A stretch of 64,000 nt of DNA from Dolomedes plantarius (Eukaryota > Arthropoda > Arachnida > Araneae > Dolomedidae). Under the pieces are notes generated by a model. It made no database searches. It was not told the DNA's origin and saw only the letters and a program-made list of their open reading frames with translations. Shown in pieces: positions 1-12,185 of the stretch. The position numbers and the translations under genes are program-made. Location of the stretch: contig OU015497.1 of the NCBI GenBank assembly GCA_907164885.2, forward strand, positions 68,809,429-68,873,428. Direction: 5' to 3'. Within the stretch, counting starts at the first letter, position 1; each line of letters starts with the position of its first letter.

Positions 1-313
1 GGGCGCCCTTATGCCGGGGCAATAGGTGATGATTTCGTGCTACAGGACGATAACGCGAGACGACATAGGGTTCGATCAATGCAGTGCACGTAGTGGCCAA
101 CTCGATCACCTGAATCCTATCGAGCATGTTCGGGACGATTTAGGACGACGTATAGCTGCTCTCAATCCTCCTAGGACCCTAGCCATGTTTTCAACTGTAT
201 TTCATGACCAATAGCTCTCACTTACTACCGAACTCATAGACCGCATAATTGACAGCATCACACATCGCTGTATGTGCTGTATGGCTTCTCGAGGGGATCA
301 TACGACATATTAA
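1..313 (+). pseudogene. Tc1-like transposase, 3' remnant
   Basis: This is the C-terminal end of a Tc1-family DDE transposase, cut by the window's left edge. Read across frames it gives the hallmark 'LNPIEHVRDDLGRRIAALNPPRT' region in pieces, then a 'LTTELIDRIIDSITHRC' helix and a final 'ASRGDHTTY' before a TAA at about 311-313. In Tc1 proteins the Glu of 'NPIEH' is the last catalytic residue, followed by this LGRR and helix layout. The reading frame is broken: the catalytic-domain part before 'LNPIEH' is scrambled and a TAG follows 'STVFHDQ'. No terminal inverted repeat is recognisable after the stop. It is a dead fossil copy. The family call is firm because of the motif order; nothing upstream can be judged. 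Confidence 0.8.
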
Positions 314-3300
314 AGGTACTTTTCCTATACCAAACTGACACATCCGATTTATTCATTGTAGACATATGCTAGTTTCTATAACACCATAATTGTCTGGCGG
401 TTTCTATTTATGCGATATTATACCTACCTATGTTGTATACAGTGTATAAGTTTCATTAAATTCTACGCGTACTTTTATGAGTAATCGCTATTTTTGTGAC
501 TTTTCCTTAATTTTTTATAACCAGTGTAGTTACATGAATACGATCTAACATTTGTATGCTTTTATGCTCTGTGTTTTGAAATTGCCTAATTTACATGAGA
601 ACTTTGAATAAAAGTAAATAAATAAAACTCAAAATATTTTACTTTAAAACTGGGTCAGAAACATATAATTAACAATAACATGCATATGATCTCACAAACG
701 AGTACATATTTATAAAAACTATATATTTTAGCATCTCGAATATGTCTGTAATTAATGTTATTAAACTATACTCGAATTTTCGTGAAGGATTGCATGAAAA
801 TAAGCCACGTTTTACGATTTAGCAAATGTGTCGGCCTAATTAAGAATAAGTAGTGAAAAATATCTTGAATGAGTTTAATTGGCAATGGATATATATTATT
901 CACGACGTTTTACAGAATTTAATTACCTAACAGACTAATTTACTAAACTGTTAGTAAAAGTCTTTATTTTACGGATTGCTTTTATTATTTTAAACAATTT
1001 ATTATGCACCAATTAACAAAAATAGAAGCTGAAAAAATAAATATGACTTTTAATTATCTTATAAGAATCTTTCAAATATAATTAGACAAATCCTATTAAT
1101 GTTTTATTTATTTTACTCGAAAAGCTAGCTATAGGCATGGGAAGAATGTATACATATAAAAATGAAAATGTGTAATATTTGCATTGTATAATGACTCATG
1201 GGTTTGTAAATTATAAAATTTTTTAAATTCTTATCTAAACTATAGAAAAAATGTACGTAATTGGTTAATAAAAAGTAAGACTAATTGATTTTCTATTAGC
1301 ATTAAAATGATTAATGACATGATGCATATATTGTTATTTGTACAATAAATTGTCCTAAATTAAAAAAAAAATATTTTCGCTTTTAAACTGAATTACATTG
1401 GAAGTTTTTCTATTTCTCATAATACTTACAATAAAATTTAAACTGACAGATCTGCCCCTTTTTTTCTATTAGAGAAGAAGTTTAATTATGTTTTAGTATT
1501 TATCATTAATACTACACGTGTTTCTACACGTTTACTACACGTTTGTTGTTTTCTCTATGCTTCACTTCGGGTTTCTATTTTTGTTTGTTACAACGTTTTT
1601 CTCTTCCCAGTACCTGTGTTTAGAAATTCCCAAATATTATGATTTTTTAATTTTTTTTTTGTGTGTACGTGCTTCGAAATTTTATTTCGAATGAAAACAC
1701 ATTTCAATGATTTCCCAAGATGATTAAAAATAATATCAAAATGGTAAATATATGTAATATAGTAACTAACTTCTTATTAAATTTAGAATATTTAGGTAAT
1801 TTTTTCTCGTTTGCAAAAAAAAAAACGTAACTATAAATTAACCCCAATTTATAGTAAAATTTGAGCTTGAAGTATCATGATCAAAGTAATATACAAAGAT
1901 ATTTGAATGTAACTATAACCCAATTTTAGAAAAAAAATAATTAAATGCTTCTGATATGAAAGTTCAAAATAAACCCTAAAAGATACTTGCAGAGTTAAAA
2001 TTAGTATTTAATGAAACGACAAAAAGAAATTACAGCCTAATGCTACATGTGCACCCTTGCTCTAAAAAATCAATTTTCAACCGATGAAACAGCCATTAAA
2101 AGTTTTTACCAAAACTTTCAAGGATATGCATAAATAAGTAAAATTTGAGAATAACTAGCTAAAATTAAAATCACAGCGAGACATAACTTTTACATCAATG
2201 TATTTTATACCTCCTTTACAAGAACAAGTGACAAATTAAATTGACAATAAATTAATAAAGAATAATGAACCGTGTAAAACTCATTATTTTAAATTCAACA
2301 CTAGTCAATTCATTTCAATTGATGTATTGTCTATCACGGAGCAATTATATGCTAATATTCGTCACTCATAATGACAATTTTCGATTATATTATCTAATTT
2401 CTGTTTGAGTATTGATATACACTAGTTTCAGATTTATACATATAATCTGTTAACCATTCAACAAAGTACTGCACGATTTTTTCATCCGGTTTCTATGAAA
2501 AAAATGTAGAAAAAATATAACGAAATAAGTCCACCAAATCTCTCACATAAATTAACTCCCATCATTAAATTATCAAACATCATAAATTTTAATTAGACAT
2601 TAAGCCTTCTTGACGCCGCTTTCCTGCCAAATGGCGTGAAGCACACTTGATAAATTTTTATATCGTGCGTTGAACAACGTTTGTGTATTCCATAATCATC
2701 AGAAAAATAAGTCACACAGGCTCTCGACTTGAGTGAAACATTAAACCCATAAAAGGACCGTGAAACAGGCTCTCGGTTAAATAAGGCGTAGCAACCACCC
2801 ATTTTTAATGCTCGCGCTGTACAGTTTTGTGTGAATTTGAAACACCTGTGTTGTTTTAATGAAGCACTCGCTATTTTCACTGGCGCTGTACGTTATTAGC
2901 AAAATGAGTTGGAAAAATGCGGACGATGTTTACCCCTCTGTTAAAATGATAATTAGCGAGTTATACCCTTGTTTCTGACACATACAGCTTTCTTTTTACC
3001 TCGGCCAAGCAGGTGTGAAAATGAGCAAGAAATTAAAATTATCGGATAAACAACATATTTAAGCACCATTTTTATGATGTTTTTTGGGATAAAAATGAAC
3101 ACTAATCATTTATTTTTCGTGTTTAATTACAACTGATGGCTTGGCATATTTTGGGAGGAATTAATTAATCTTGTAGTTCGCAATATTTTTTGTATCTTTT
3201 GTGCACTCACTGACTTTCATTTTTTTAAAAACATATTTTTACATTTTATGTTTATTGTAATTAGCGATGATTCGTGCCTGTTTTTAGTGACAGGGTCTAT

Positions 3301-4975
3301 AAATATGCTGATTATAGTAAGTAAATGATAGAAACAGGGATTTATAATTTCATATGTATTAGATAAGTGGCTAGCTTTTGTCTGCAAAATATGTGACTTA
3401 CAGAAATTTAAATGACGTTAACACTTCGTTTTTCTAATTTAGAATTTTTAATTACACTGGGGCTAAAAAAAGGTTATTGGTATTTGTTTATAGAGAAAGT
3501 TAATATAGATTGCATTTCGTATATTCTTATGGTTAAATATCAAAAGCATGCAGCGGGAAAAATACCTTTAAACAGAACCTTTGCAGAAACCTTTGCAGAA
3601 ATTATCTCCATTCATTTTAGAAAAGATTTGATTATTTTTTGTTAAAATATAAGAGTTATAATACGCACTTTTAGGTCTGAAAATATTTTCGAAATATTTT
3701 TAGGTTCTTACAATAAATCACAGACGGAATAACAAGAAATTAAGAGGGATTTTGTTAATTAATTGTTTTACCATCACCATTAGTATTTGCTATACCTTAT
3801 TGGAACTAAAAAATTTTTTCTTTTTACCTCACAGTTTTGTCTTGATATAAAATATTGAGCTTGGTAACTTTCAATTAATATGATTTGAATGTTTTCGTTT
3901 CCATAATTTAGAAACATGAATCTGTGGTGGACTATCCGTAGAATGAATTTTTAAACCTCAAAATATTATAAATATATTCTCAATTTAATGACCTCAAACT
4001 TTACAGGTATATATCTAGTAAAACTGGAAAAACTAGCTACAGAACAGCTAACAAATACACTACATTTTACGTTCAACTAAAAGTAACATCACCATTTTCT
4101 TTTGAGATGTAGAAAGGCTGATGCCAGTTTTTCACAGTGTTTCCCAAACAGCATATTTAAAAACGCAAGGAAATGTTAAATCCGGGCAAGTATTCTCATT
4201 GAATAAGAGCTAAATATCTAAATTTGCTTTTACAAAGAATGCTTTTACAAAGAATCATGAAAACACATATAATTTTTGTAAAATTTTCATAGCAATTTAA
4301 AATAGAGGAAATATTTTATAAATTTTCAGTACTATTTAGTGCTTACTGCAGAGACCTCCCAAACCATTCAACTTAATATATTTTTATTTCGTTTATACTA
4401 TATTCGATTGTAACACACACCTATGTTGTGAACTAAAAGTTTTGTAATAGTTACAAAAATCACTGACATATACTAAATAAAGTGAAAAAACATTGATTTA
4501 AAAAAAATATCCTTTTACAAGTACCTGTTAAATTATTAAATTAACACATAAAACTTAACTTTTCGTTTAAAACATAGTTAATAATATGTAAAACACTTTC
4601 GCAGAATTTTATTTAAATGCATTGAAAGTTTTTTAAATTATTAGCTTTCTCGTTTACTAAAGTAACTAAGAAATAAGTTTTCTAGAAAATACATTTAAAT
4701 ATGTAACTCCCTGGTTTAATATCGCTTTCGGTTTATTATATTGGCCATAAGTTGTCATCCATTGATCGTACGAATAAAAGTAAGGCAGTTTTAGAACAGT
4801 AAAAGATTGCTCTTTAAAACAGAGGAATAAAATAAAATCGGAATTTTGCACTAAAACAGCCATTTCAAGGTATGCAGATTCCTCAATGGTCAGAATTTTG
4901 AAATAAAAATATAAATATACAGCTTAAAGTTAGCCACGGAAATGGATTTCGCCCTTGTAATTTGCTCCTCAACAA

Positions 4976-4977
<2 letters not shown>
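314..4977. other. AT-rich stretch without recognisable gene
   Basis: No reading frame here shows a recognisable domain. The longest frames (2593-2880 minus, 3412-3645 plus) have no family signature and no splice context I can support. The part near 2600-2960 is less AT-rich than its surroundings. I see no terminal repeats or RNA gene. Confidence 0.5.

Positions 4978-5070
<93 letters not shown>
4978..5070. repeat. (TA)n microsatellite
   Basis: An uninterrupted TA dinucleotide array of about 93 bp directly abuts the left end of the Tc3-like element that starts at about 5073. TA is the target of Tc1/mariner elements. Confidence 0.97.
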
Positions 5071-5071
<1 letters not shown>

Positions 5072-5072
5072 T

Positions 5073-5279
5073 GTGTTGGAAATTTATTTATGAAATCACG
5101 GTTTTTTAACAAAAACGTTTTTAATATTCACTAAAAATGAGTGAAATTTCATATGTTATACACACTATGTATAACAAAAGAGTTACAAAAATAAAATTTC
5201 ATACATAATAATAAACAAAAACATAAGGTCAAAAATTAGATTTTCGTAACATACAAACATGGAAATTGATTTATGAAAT
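5073..5279 (+). repeat. left IR/DR end of the Tc3-like element
   Basis: Outer tip begins near 5073 and the inner direct repeat sits at 5242-5279. The inner part is a perfect 38-bp inverted match to 6395-6432; the segment between holds further imperfect matches, including the shared stretch 'AAACAAAAACATAAGGT'. Confidence 0.85.
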
Positions 5280-6267
5280 ATCCCATTTCATTGACATTAA
5301 TAGATAGTGATGCCACCTTAATTCATTAAAGTCTTTTATTCTAGATGGCATTGAAAAAACAAGATTTTGAATGTACTTGTGATCAATTAGTTCCCAGTTA
5401 TGACAGATTGAAGCTTTCAATTCTACAAGTGATGTGTACTGCATCCCATCTGCATAAACCATTCGAACAAGCTGTCCCCAAACGTTTTTTATGGGTTTCA
5501 TGATATAAAAGAACAATATTCTGTTCGTCAAACCAATCTTTCATTGCTTTTGAAGTGTGAATACTTGCATTGTATTGCATGAAGATGTAATCTAAACTAT
5601 AATATTGCCATGCAAACGGAAGAAGGGAATTTTCTAAAACTAAGCTGTAATCATATGAATTCTGGCGGCCATTTATAAATACAATTTCACTTCTGCCATT
5701 ATAAGCAATCGCTGCCCAAACCTTCAAACTTCCACCACCAAAATTTCTGCTGAATGTAGATTTTGGTTCTTTTCGGAGATCTCTCCAATAATACCTCAAA
5801 CCATCGGGGCCATCCAAATTAAATTTGTTTTCATCGGAGAAAATGACTTTCTTTCAATTGTCGCCCATTGTCATATACTTCTCACAAAACTGAAAACGTA
5901 TCTGCTTGTGACGCAGAAGTATTTTTCTAGACTTCATCTTCGACCATCTCAAGCTCCATGAAGAATGTAAAATTTGCCTAACTCTTCTAGAAATAACAGG
6001 AAGGGATATATCTGAACAAATCTGCTTTGAATTGTGGCCGGTTTTTGATAGAAGCTGAAGAATCCCCCCTTTCTCCATCTCAGTTAAACGTAGATTACCT
6101 TTTTTGTTAAAATTTTTGCCATAATTTGCTGAATCTTTTCTATAGTTATATCTCACACCAACTGGTCTGTTAATTAATTTACTAATTTCCGGAACAGATT
6201 TTCCACATTCTAGATATGCATAGATTTTGGATCTTTCGTCCACAGACAACACCTTTCGTTTACCCAT
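5271..6267 (-). pseudogene. Tc3-like transposase, frameshifted and catalytically mutated
   Basis: Starts with ATG at 6265-6267 and 'MGKRKVLSVDERSKIYAYLE', a Tc3-type helix-turn-helix DNA-binding region, continued by a second HTH-like region to about residue 137, where a stop breaks the frame. The catalytic domain resumes in other frames: the first metal-binding Asp lies in the 'FSDEN' strand, then 'GGGSLKVWAAIAYNG', then 'FMQYNASIHTSKAMKDWF'. Family members have 'QDNA' at this last site, so the second catalytic Asp is replaced by Tyr (codon TAC). The segment with the third acidic residue is partly lost: after 'DEQNIVLLYHE' the sequence jumps to 'KPIKNVWGQLVRMVYADG'. The protein cannot be active; the family call is secure. 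Confidence 0.85.
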
Positions 6268-6394
6268 CGTGAAAAGTATAACTGAAACATTACTCCCAAT
6301 ATATAACGCTTTTTATGTATTTTGCGAATGTCACGTTAATTGGTTTTATGCAAATTTTTGTCACATTACTTCACAGTAGCCAATGAAATGTGAC

Positions 6395-6599
6395 ATTTCA
6401 TAAATCAATTTCCATGTTTGTATGTTACGAAAGTCGAAGTTTTACCTTATGTTTTTGTTTATCATTATGTATGAAATTTCATTTTTGTAAATCATTTGTT
6501 ATACATAGAATGCATAATGTATGAAATTTCATTCCTTTTTAATGAATATGAAAGAAGTTTTTGTTAAAAAGCCATGTTTTCATAAATCAATTTCCAACT

Positions 6600-6600
<1 letters not shown>
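6395..6600 (-). repeat. right IR/DR end of the Tc3-like element
   Basis: Inverted counterpart of 5073-5279. It runs from the perfectly matched inner copy at 6395-6432 to the outer tip 'CATAAATCAATTTCCAAC' ending near 6598. The spacing of about 170 bp between inner and outer copies matches the left end. Confidence 0.85.

Positions 6601-6603
<3 letters not shown>

Positions 6604-6678
<75 letters not shown>
6604..6678. repeat. (TA)n microsatellite
   Basis: A TA array of about 75 bp lies exactly between the right end of the Tc3-like element and the left tip of the fold-back mariner derivative. Confidence 0.97.
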
Positions 6679-6679
<1 letters not shown>

Positions 6680-7371
6680 CCGGACATTTTTTTTATAAAT
6701 AAGAAAAATATTACTCACCTTCAAGTAAATTTATCTCCTTCAAAATAATTGCCAAAGGAGTCTATACAATTTTTCCAACGTTTCTTTAAGTCATCGAAAC
6801 ACTGTTTATAGGCGTTCGAACAAACCATTCGCAAAATACGAGTAACATTTAATTTAATATCCGAGACGTTTTCAAATATCTGTCCTTTCATGGCCATCTT
6901 AAGCTTCGGAGAAAGGAAAAAATCAGCTGGCGATAAGTCGGGAGAATATGGTTGGTGATTTATCACTGTAATTGAATTCAAGATATAGTTGTACAGAAAT
7001 TTCTGTATGGGGTCTATCAAACAGTTCCTTCCTAACTAGCCTTATCCCGTTTCTTAATAGAAAAAAGCACCTCCTTGTAAAAATACTGTTTAATTGTTTG
7101 ATTTTCAGGTACAATTTCGTGGTGAATAAATCCTTTGAAATAAAAAAATGCAAAATCCATGAAAGGACAGAGATTTGAAAACGTCTGGGATATTAAATCA
7201 AATGTTACGCGTATTTTGCGAACGGTTAGTTCCAACTCCTATAAACAGTGTTCCGATGACTTGTAGAAACGTTGGAAAAATTACATAGACTCCTTTGGCG
7301 ATTATTTTGAGGAAGATAAAATTTAATTACGGTGAGTAATATTTTTCTTATTTATAAAAAAATTGTCCGCT
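6680..7371 (-). mobile_element. fold-back mariner derivative
   Basis: The two ends are inverted copies of each other over about 214 bp (6680-6894 and 7158-7371), far longer than a normal mariner inverted repeat. The tips read 'CCGGACATTTTTTTTATAA' and, as reverse complement, 'GCGGACAATTTTTTTATAA'. Each arm also contains the coding end of a mariner transposase, so the 5' part of the original element has been replaced by an inverted second copy of the 3' end. The 263-bp spacer is the middle of the transposase on the minus strand. TA arrays lie on both sides. Confidence 0.85.
6720..7161 (-). pseudogene. mariner (DD34D type) transposase, 3' half
   Basis: Minus-strand reading from about 7161 gives 'FIHHEIVPENQTIKQYFYKE', matching the 'GIVHHEFVPPGQTV' catalytic-domain segment of mariner transposases. 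In the next frame comes 'NHQPYSPDLSPADFFLSPKL', the region of the third catalytic Asp (in SPADFF), and then the typical C-terminus ending 'DSFGNYFEGDKFT' before the stop near 6721. A stop and frameshift separate the two blocks. The N-terminal half, with the DNA-binding domain and the first two catalytic Asp, is missing; a mirrored copy of the C-terminal coding sequence stands in its place. Confidence 0.85.
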
Positions 7372-7389
7372 TACTTTATGGGTGCACCT

Positions 7390-7399
<10 letters not shown>

Positions 7400-7457
<58 letters not shown>
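7400..7457. repeat. (AT)n microsatellite
   Basis: AT array of about 58 bp between the fold-back mariner derivative and the next terminal inverted repeat at 7458. Confidence 0.95.
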
Positions 7458-7460
<3 letters not shown>

Positions 7461-7651
7461 GTACTTCGAGTTACGAGCTAAAAGTCGGGTTACGAGCAAG
7501 CTTCAGATATCCCACCGCTAGTTTGAGCAGCGAATGCCATGTTACGTGCTCATCAAATGAGCACACAAGACGCATATATTATTTACAACCTTTATGTACA
7601 ATTATTATACAATTGTATAAATATTATTCTGAGACAACTATCCAGTCTTAA

Positions 7652-8290
7652 GGGAACGGTGGACATTAAAATTTACTTTTTTTACTTTTCATCATAGAGA
7701 TACGAAGTTTTGTACATATATACATTTCACTATAAATAAATGGTATACCTTAAAAGAAATTTCCAACCTCATTATAATTTTAAGATTTTTAAAAAAATTT
7801 GAAATTTATAAGCAAAATTTTAAAATGCTCCTTGCTACTTCATTTTTGAGATATTTCCTCGATTTTGCATTTTAATCTCTTTAAATTGTATAACAAACAA
7901 ATCTGGGTATCAATTATTAAATCTCATGAATAGTTAATTTTTGAGAGATTTTTTTCCGAATTCCATCCCGATTTTCATCAAAATTTTGCCTTTTAAAATG
8001 TTATAAATCAAATTTAATTACCTGAATGAAGGTGAATTGAAAAATGTATACCCATCTTTTTTGTAAACAGCATCAATTTCATGAATTTCATCTTCCTCAT
8101 CAATTTCATGAATTTTGAACAAAAATTAAGTAGCATGGAGTATTTTAAAAATCTAATAAGCTTGAAAAATCTGTATTGAGAAAAACAGGCATAATTTATT
8201 ACTACACTTACCCATTATAAATTACTTTGTAGAAGCTTTATAAATGATTTTTTACTTGAAAAAAATTATTTTGGTACTAATAATCTATAG

Positions 8291-8331
<41 letters not shown>

Positions 8332-8390
8332 ACAATAACACAATCAGTATTACAATGTCGAGATTTGCTCAAATAAAGGTCCACCATCCC
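7652..8390. mobile_element. TTAA-flanked non-autonomous element, 739 bp
   Basis: Flanked by TTAA at 7648-7651 and 8391-8394. The ends are inverted: 'GGGAACGGTGGAC' on the left and 'GGGATGGTGGACC' as reverse complement on the right. There is no coding frame; the interior is very AT-rich, with T-rich and A-rich halves and an AT microsatellite (8293-8328). It sits inside the 7458-9294 element. TTAA target duplications are used by piggyBac and Kolobok superfamilies; piggyBac ends normally start with CCC, not GGG, so Kolobok or another TTAA group is more likely. Compare 29967-30666 and 48010-48740. Confidence 0.7.
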
Positions 8391-8703
8391 TTAAACTGAG
8401 AGATTTCCAATCAATAATTACCACCCGCGACAGCTTGCTTTGCTCAAACTTGAGTCGCCCTCTGAAACCGAACAGCGTCCAACCTCTCTGGCAGAGAGAT
8501 AGCTTCAATTCCCAACCCCACACTGGAACTCCCGATGTAGTCTAGGTGATGGGATGACCTTGGTCCTAGGATCGCAAGCTCTCCCTCTTCTACGAATTCA
8601 GAGAAAACGTTCTTCGTATTCTCATGATGCATGCACACACAAGCGAAACTGAGAGCGCAGTGTGTAAGGGAAAGCAGTGATTTATTGGTCCCCTCGCCGT
8701 ATT

Positions 8704-8766
8704 CCCTTTGATGACTCTTCTCTGACCGCTCTCCGGAGTGGTCAGAGAAGATGAATCATCAAAGGG
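8704..8766. repeat. inverted repeat (hairpin) in a GC-rich block
   Basis: Arms 8704-8727 and 8740-8766 are inverted ('CCCTTTGATGA' and 'TCTTCTCTGACC' blocks, interrupted by three extra bases in the right arm). The 12-base loop holds the palindrome CTCCGGAG. It lies in the GC-rich leader region of the Tigger-like element. Confidence 0.8.
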
Positions 8767-9314
8767 ACGAGCATGACTAATCGACCCCAAAATGTGTCGA
8801 GAGGGGACGGGGGGGTAGCTGATTCGCTTCTGTGTACATGCGGTATCAGAAAGAAGAATCTGGACATTACAGCCACAGTAAACGATACAACAATCGCGCA
8901 GCTTCCATGTCTCACTCGTTCACTTTAAGAGAGTAACTGGTAAAAAAAGCGAAAGTGAGGAAAGCGGAGCGAAAAGGTCAAAAATCAAGGAAGATTTACA
9001 TTTTAAGTTCAGCCTTTCTCCTCCTCTTCCATCAGCATCTTCAAGTCTGATCTCTAAGGTAAATATTGCACATTGCACTTAATAAAACAAACTTATTGCA
9101 GTACATTCTATTGTATTGCGTTTTTATTCTTATTAAAAAGCATGTTTTTTCTTATTTAAAAACATGGAACAAAAAATTTCGGTGCTTTGGGGGAGCCCGG
9201 GACGAATTAATGGCATTTCCATTCATTTCAATGGGGAAAATTGATTCGAGATCCGTCATGGAACGAATTAAACTCGTAAGTCGAGTTACCAGTGTATATA
9301 TCTATCTATCTATT

Positions 9315-11536
<2,222 letters not shown>

Positions 11537-11565
11537 ATGTATATATATATATATATATATATATA

Positions 11566-12185
11566 CGCACAGACCAAACTGCAGGACCTAAAGGGATGAA
11601 ATTTTGCATGGTGATTCTTCTTATAGTGTAGGGGCGCACTAAGAAAGATTTTTGAAAAATTCTTCTTAGATTTTTTAAATTTAAATTTTTAAGCTGTTTT
11701 TGTAAATTTTTTTAAGTTTCATTTAAAATAATAATTTGAGGGTTATAAAATTTATATCATGAGAAAGATCATAAAAATCCCTTCAAAATGATATCTTTTT
11801 TGAATCTTTACCTCCTTTTTCTGATTTTTGGTGAATTTTTAAAGATTAATTTTTTTAGAATTTAATTTATTAAATGCTGGTCACGTGATTTCTTTTTCTG
11901 GTACTTTAAATAAATTTATCGTCACGTGCATAAAAACTAAATAGACAAAAAATATTTTTTTCTTGCTAATGCTGCAGACGATTTGACATTATTTTGTGTA
12001 TAAAAATATCCCTTACGATTTTTTTATAAATATGTTTTTTTTACATTAATTGTATACATTGATCGTCGTATTTATTATAAATATATGTATATATATTTAT
12101 ATTTTTTGGCATTAATTGCATACATTGACCGTTGTATTTGATTTGAATGTACTCCGTAGCGAAGTGCGGGTTTTCAGCTAGTTCA
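11566..12185 (-). repeat. interspersed retroelement-like repeat, copy A
   Basis: Copy of a repeat that also occurs at 24577-25205. Shared landmarks on the + strand are 'CAGACCAAAC', 'ATGAAATTTTGCATGG' (copy B 'CAGAAATTTTGCATGG'), 'GATTCTTCTTATAGTGTAGG' and later 'CACGTGATTTCTTTTTCTGG'. Read on the minus strand it starts at 'CTAGCTGAAAACCCGC' and ends at 'TTTGGTCTG' beside AT and AC microsatellites. Starting at CTAGCTG and ending in a TTTGGTCTG tail next to a simple repeat is typical of short truncated non-LTR or SINE-type repeats, but I cannot name the family. It contains a small internal duplication of 'ATTAATTG...ATACATTGA'. No coding frame. Confidence 0.6.

Larger units (their letters stand above)
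5073..6600 (-). mobile_element. Tc3/Tc1-like DNA transposon with IR/DR-type ends
   Basis: A roughly 1.53-kb transposon with terminal inverted repeats of about 205 bp (5073-5279 and 6395-6600) around a decayed transposase on the minus strand. The outer tip reads 'GTTGGAAATTTATTTATG' on the left and 'GTTGGAAATTGATTTATG' in the reverse complement of the right end. An inner repeat of the same core, 'TGGAAATTGATTTATGAAA', lies at the inside edge of each end, so each end holds two direct copies. That is the IR/DR plan known from Sleeping Beauty and other Tc1-like elements. The inner 38 bp (5242-5279 and 6395-6432) match perfectly. TA arrays flank both sides, consistent with TA insertion. Confidence 0.88.
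7458..9294 (+). mobile_element. Tigger/pogo-like non-autonomous element
   Basis: Terminal inverted repeats: left 'GTGGTACTTCGAGTTACGAG' and right, as reverse complement, 'CTGGTAACTCGACTTACGAG'. This resembles the 'CAGTGGTACCTCG' end type of pogo/Tigger elements. No transposase frame is left; near 9020-9060 a short Ser/Pro-rich stretch ending in a stop could be the last residues of a transposase. The middle (8440-8960) is much richer in GC than the surroundings and shares blocks with the 5' part of the Tigger element at 25920-26510 ('CAGTGATTTAT', 'ATCAAAGGG', then a G-run region). A TTAA-flanked element (7652-8390) is nested inside. TA and CT arrays flank the outside. Confidence 0.72.

Noticed and set aside
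2593..2880. 95-residue minus-strand frame in a less AT-rich patch
   Set aside because: No recognisable domain, splice context or repeat support.
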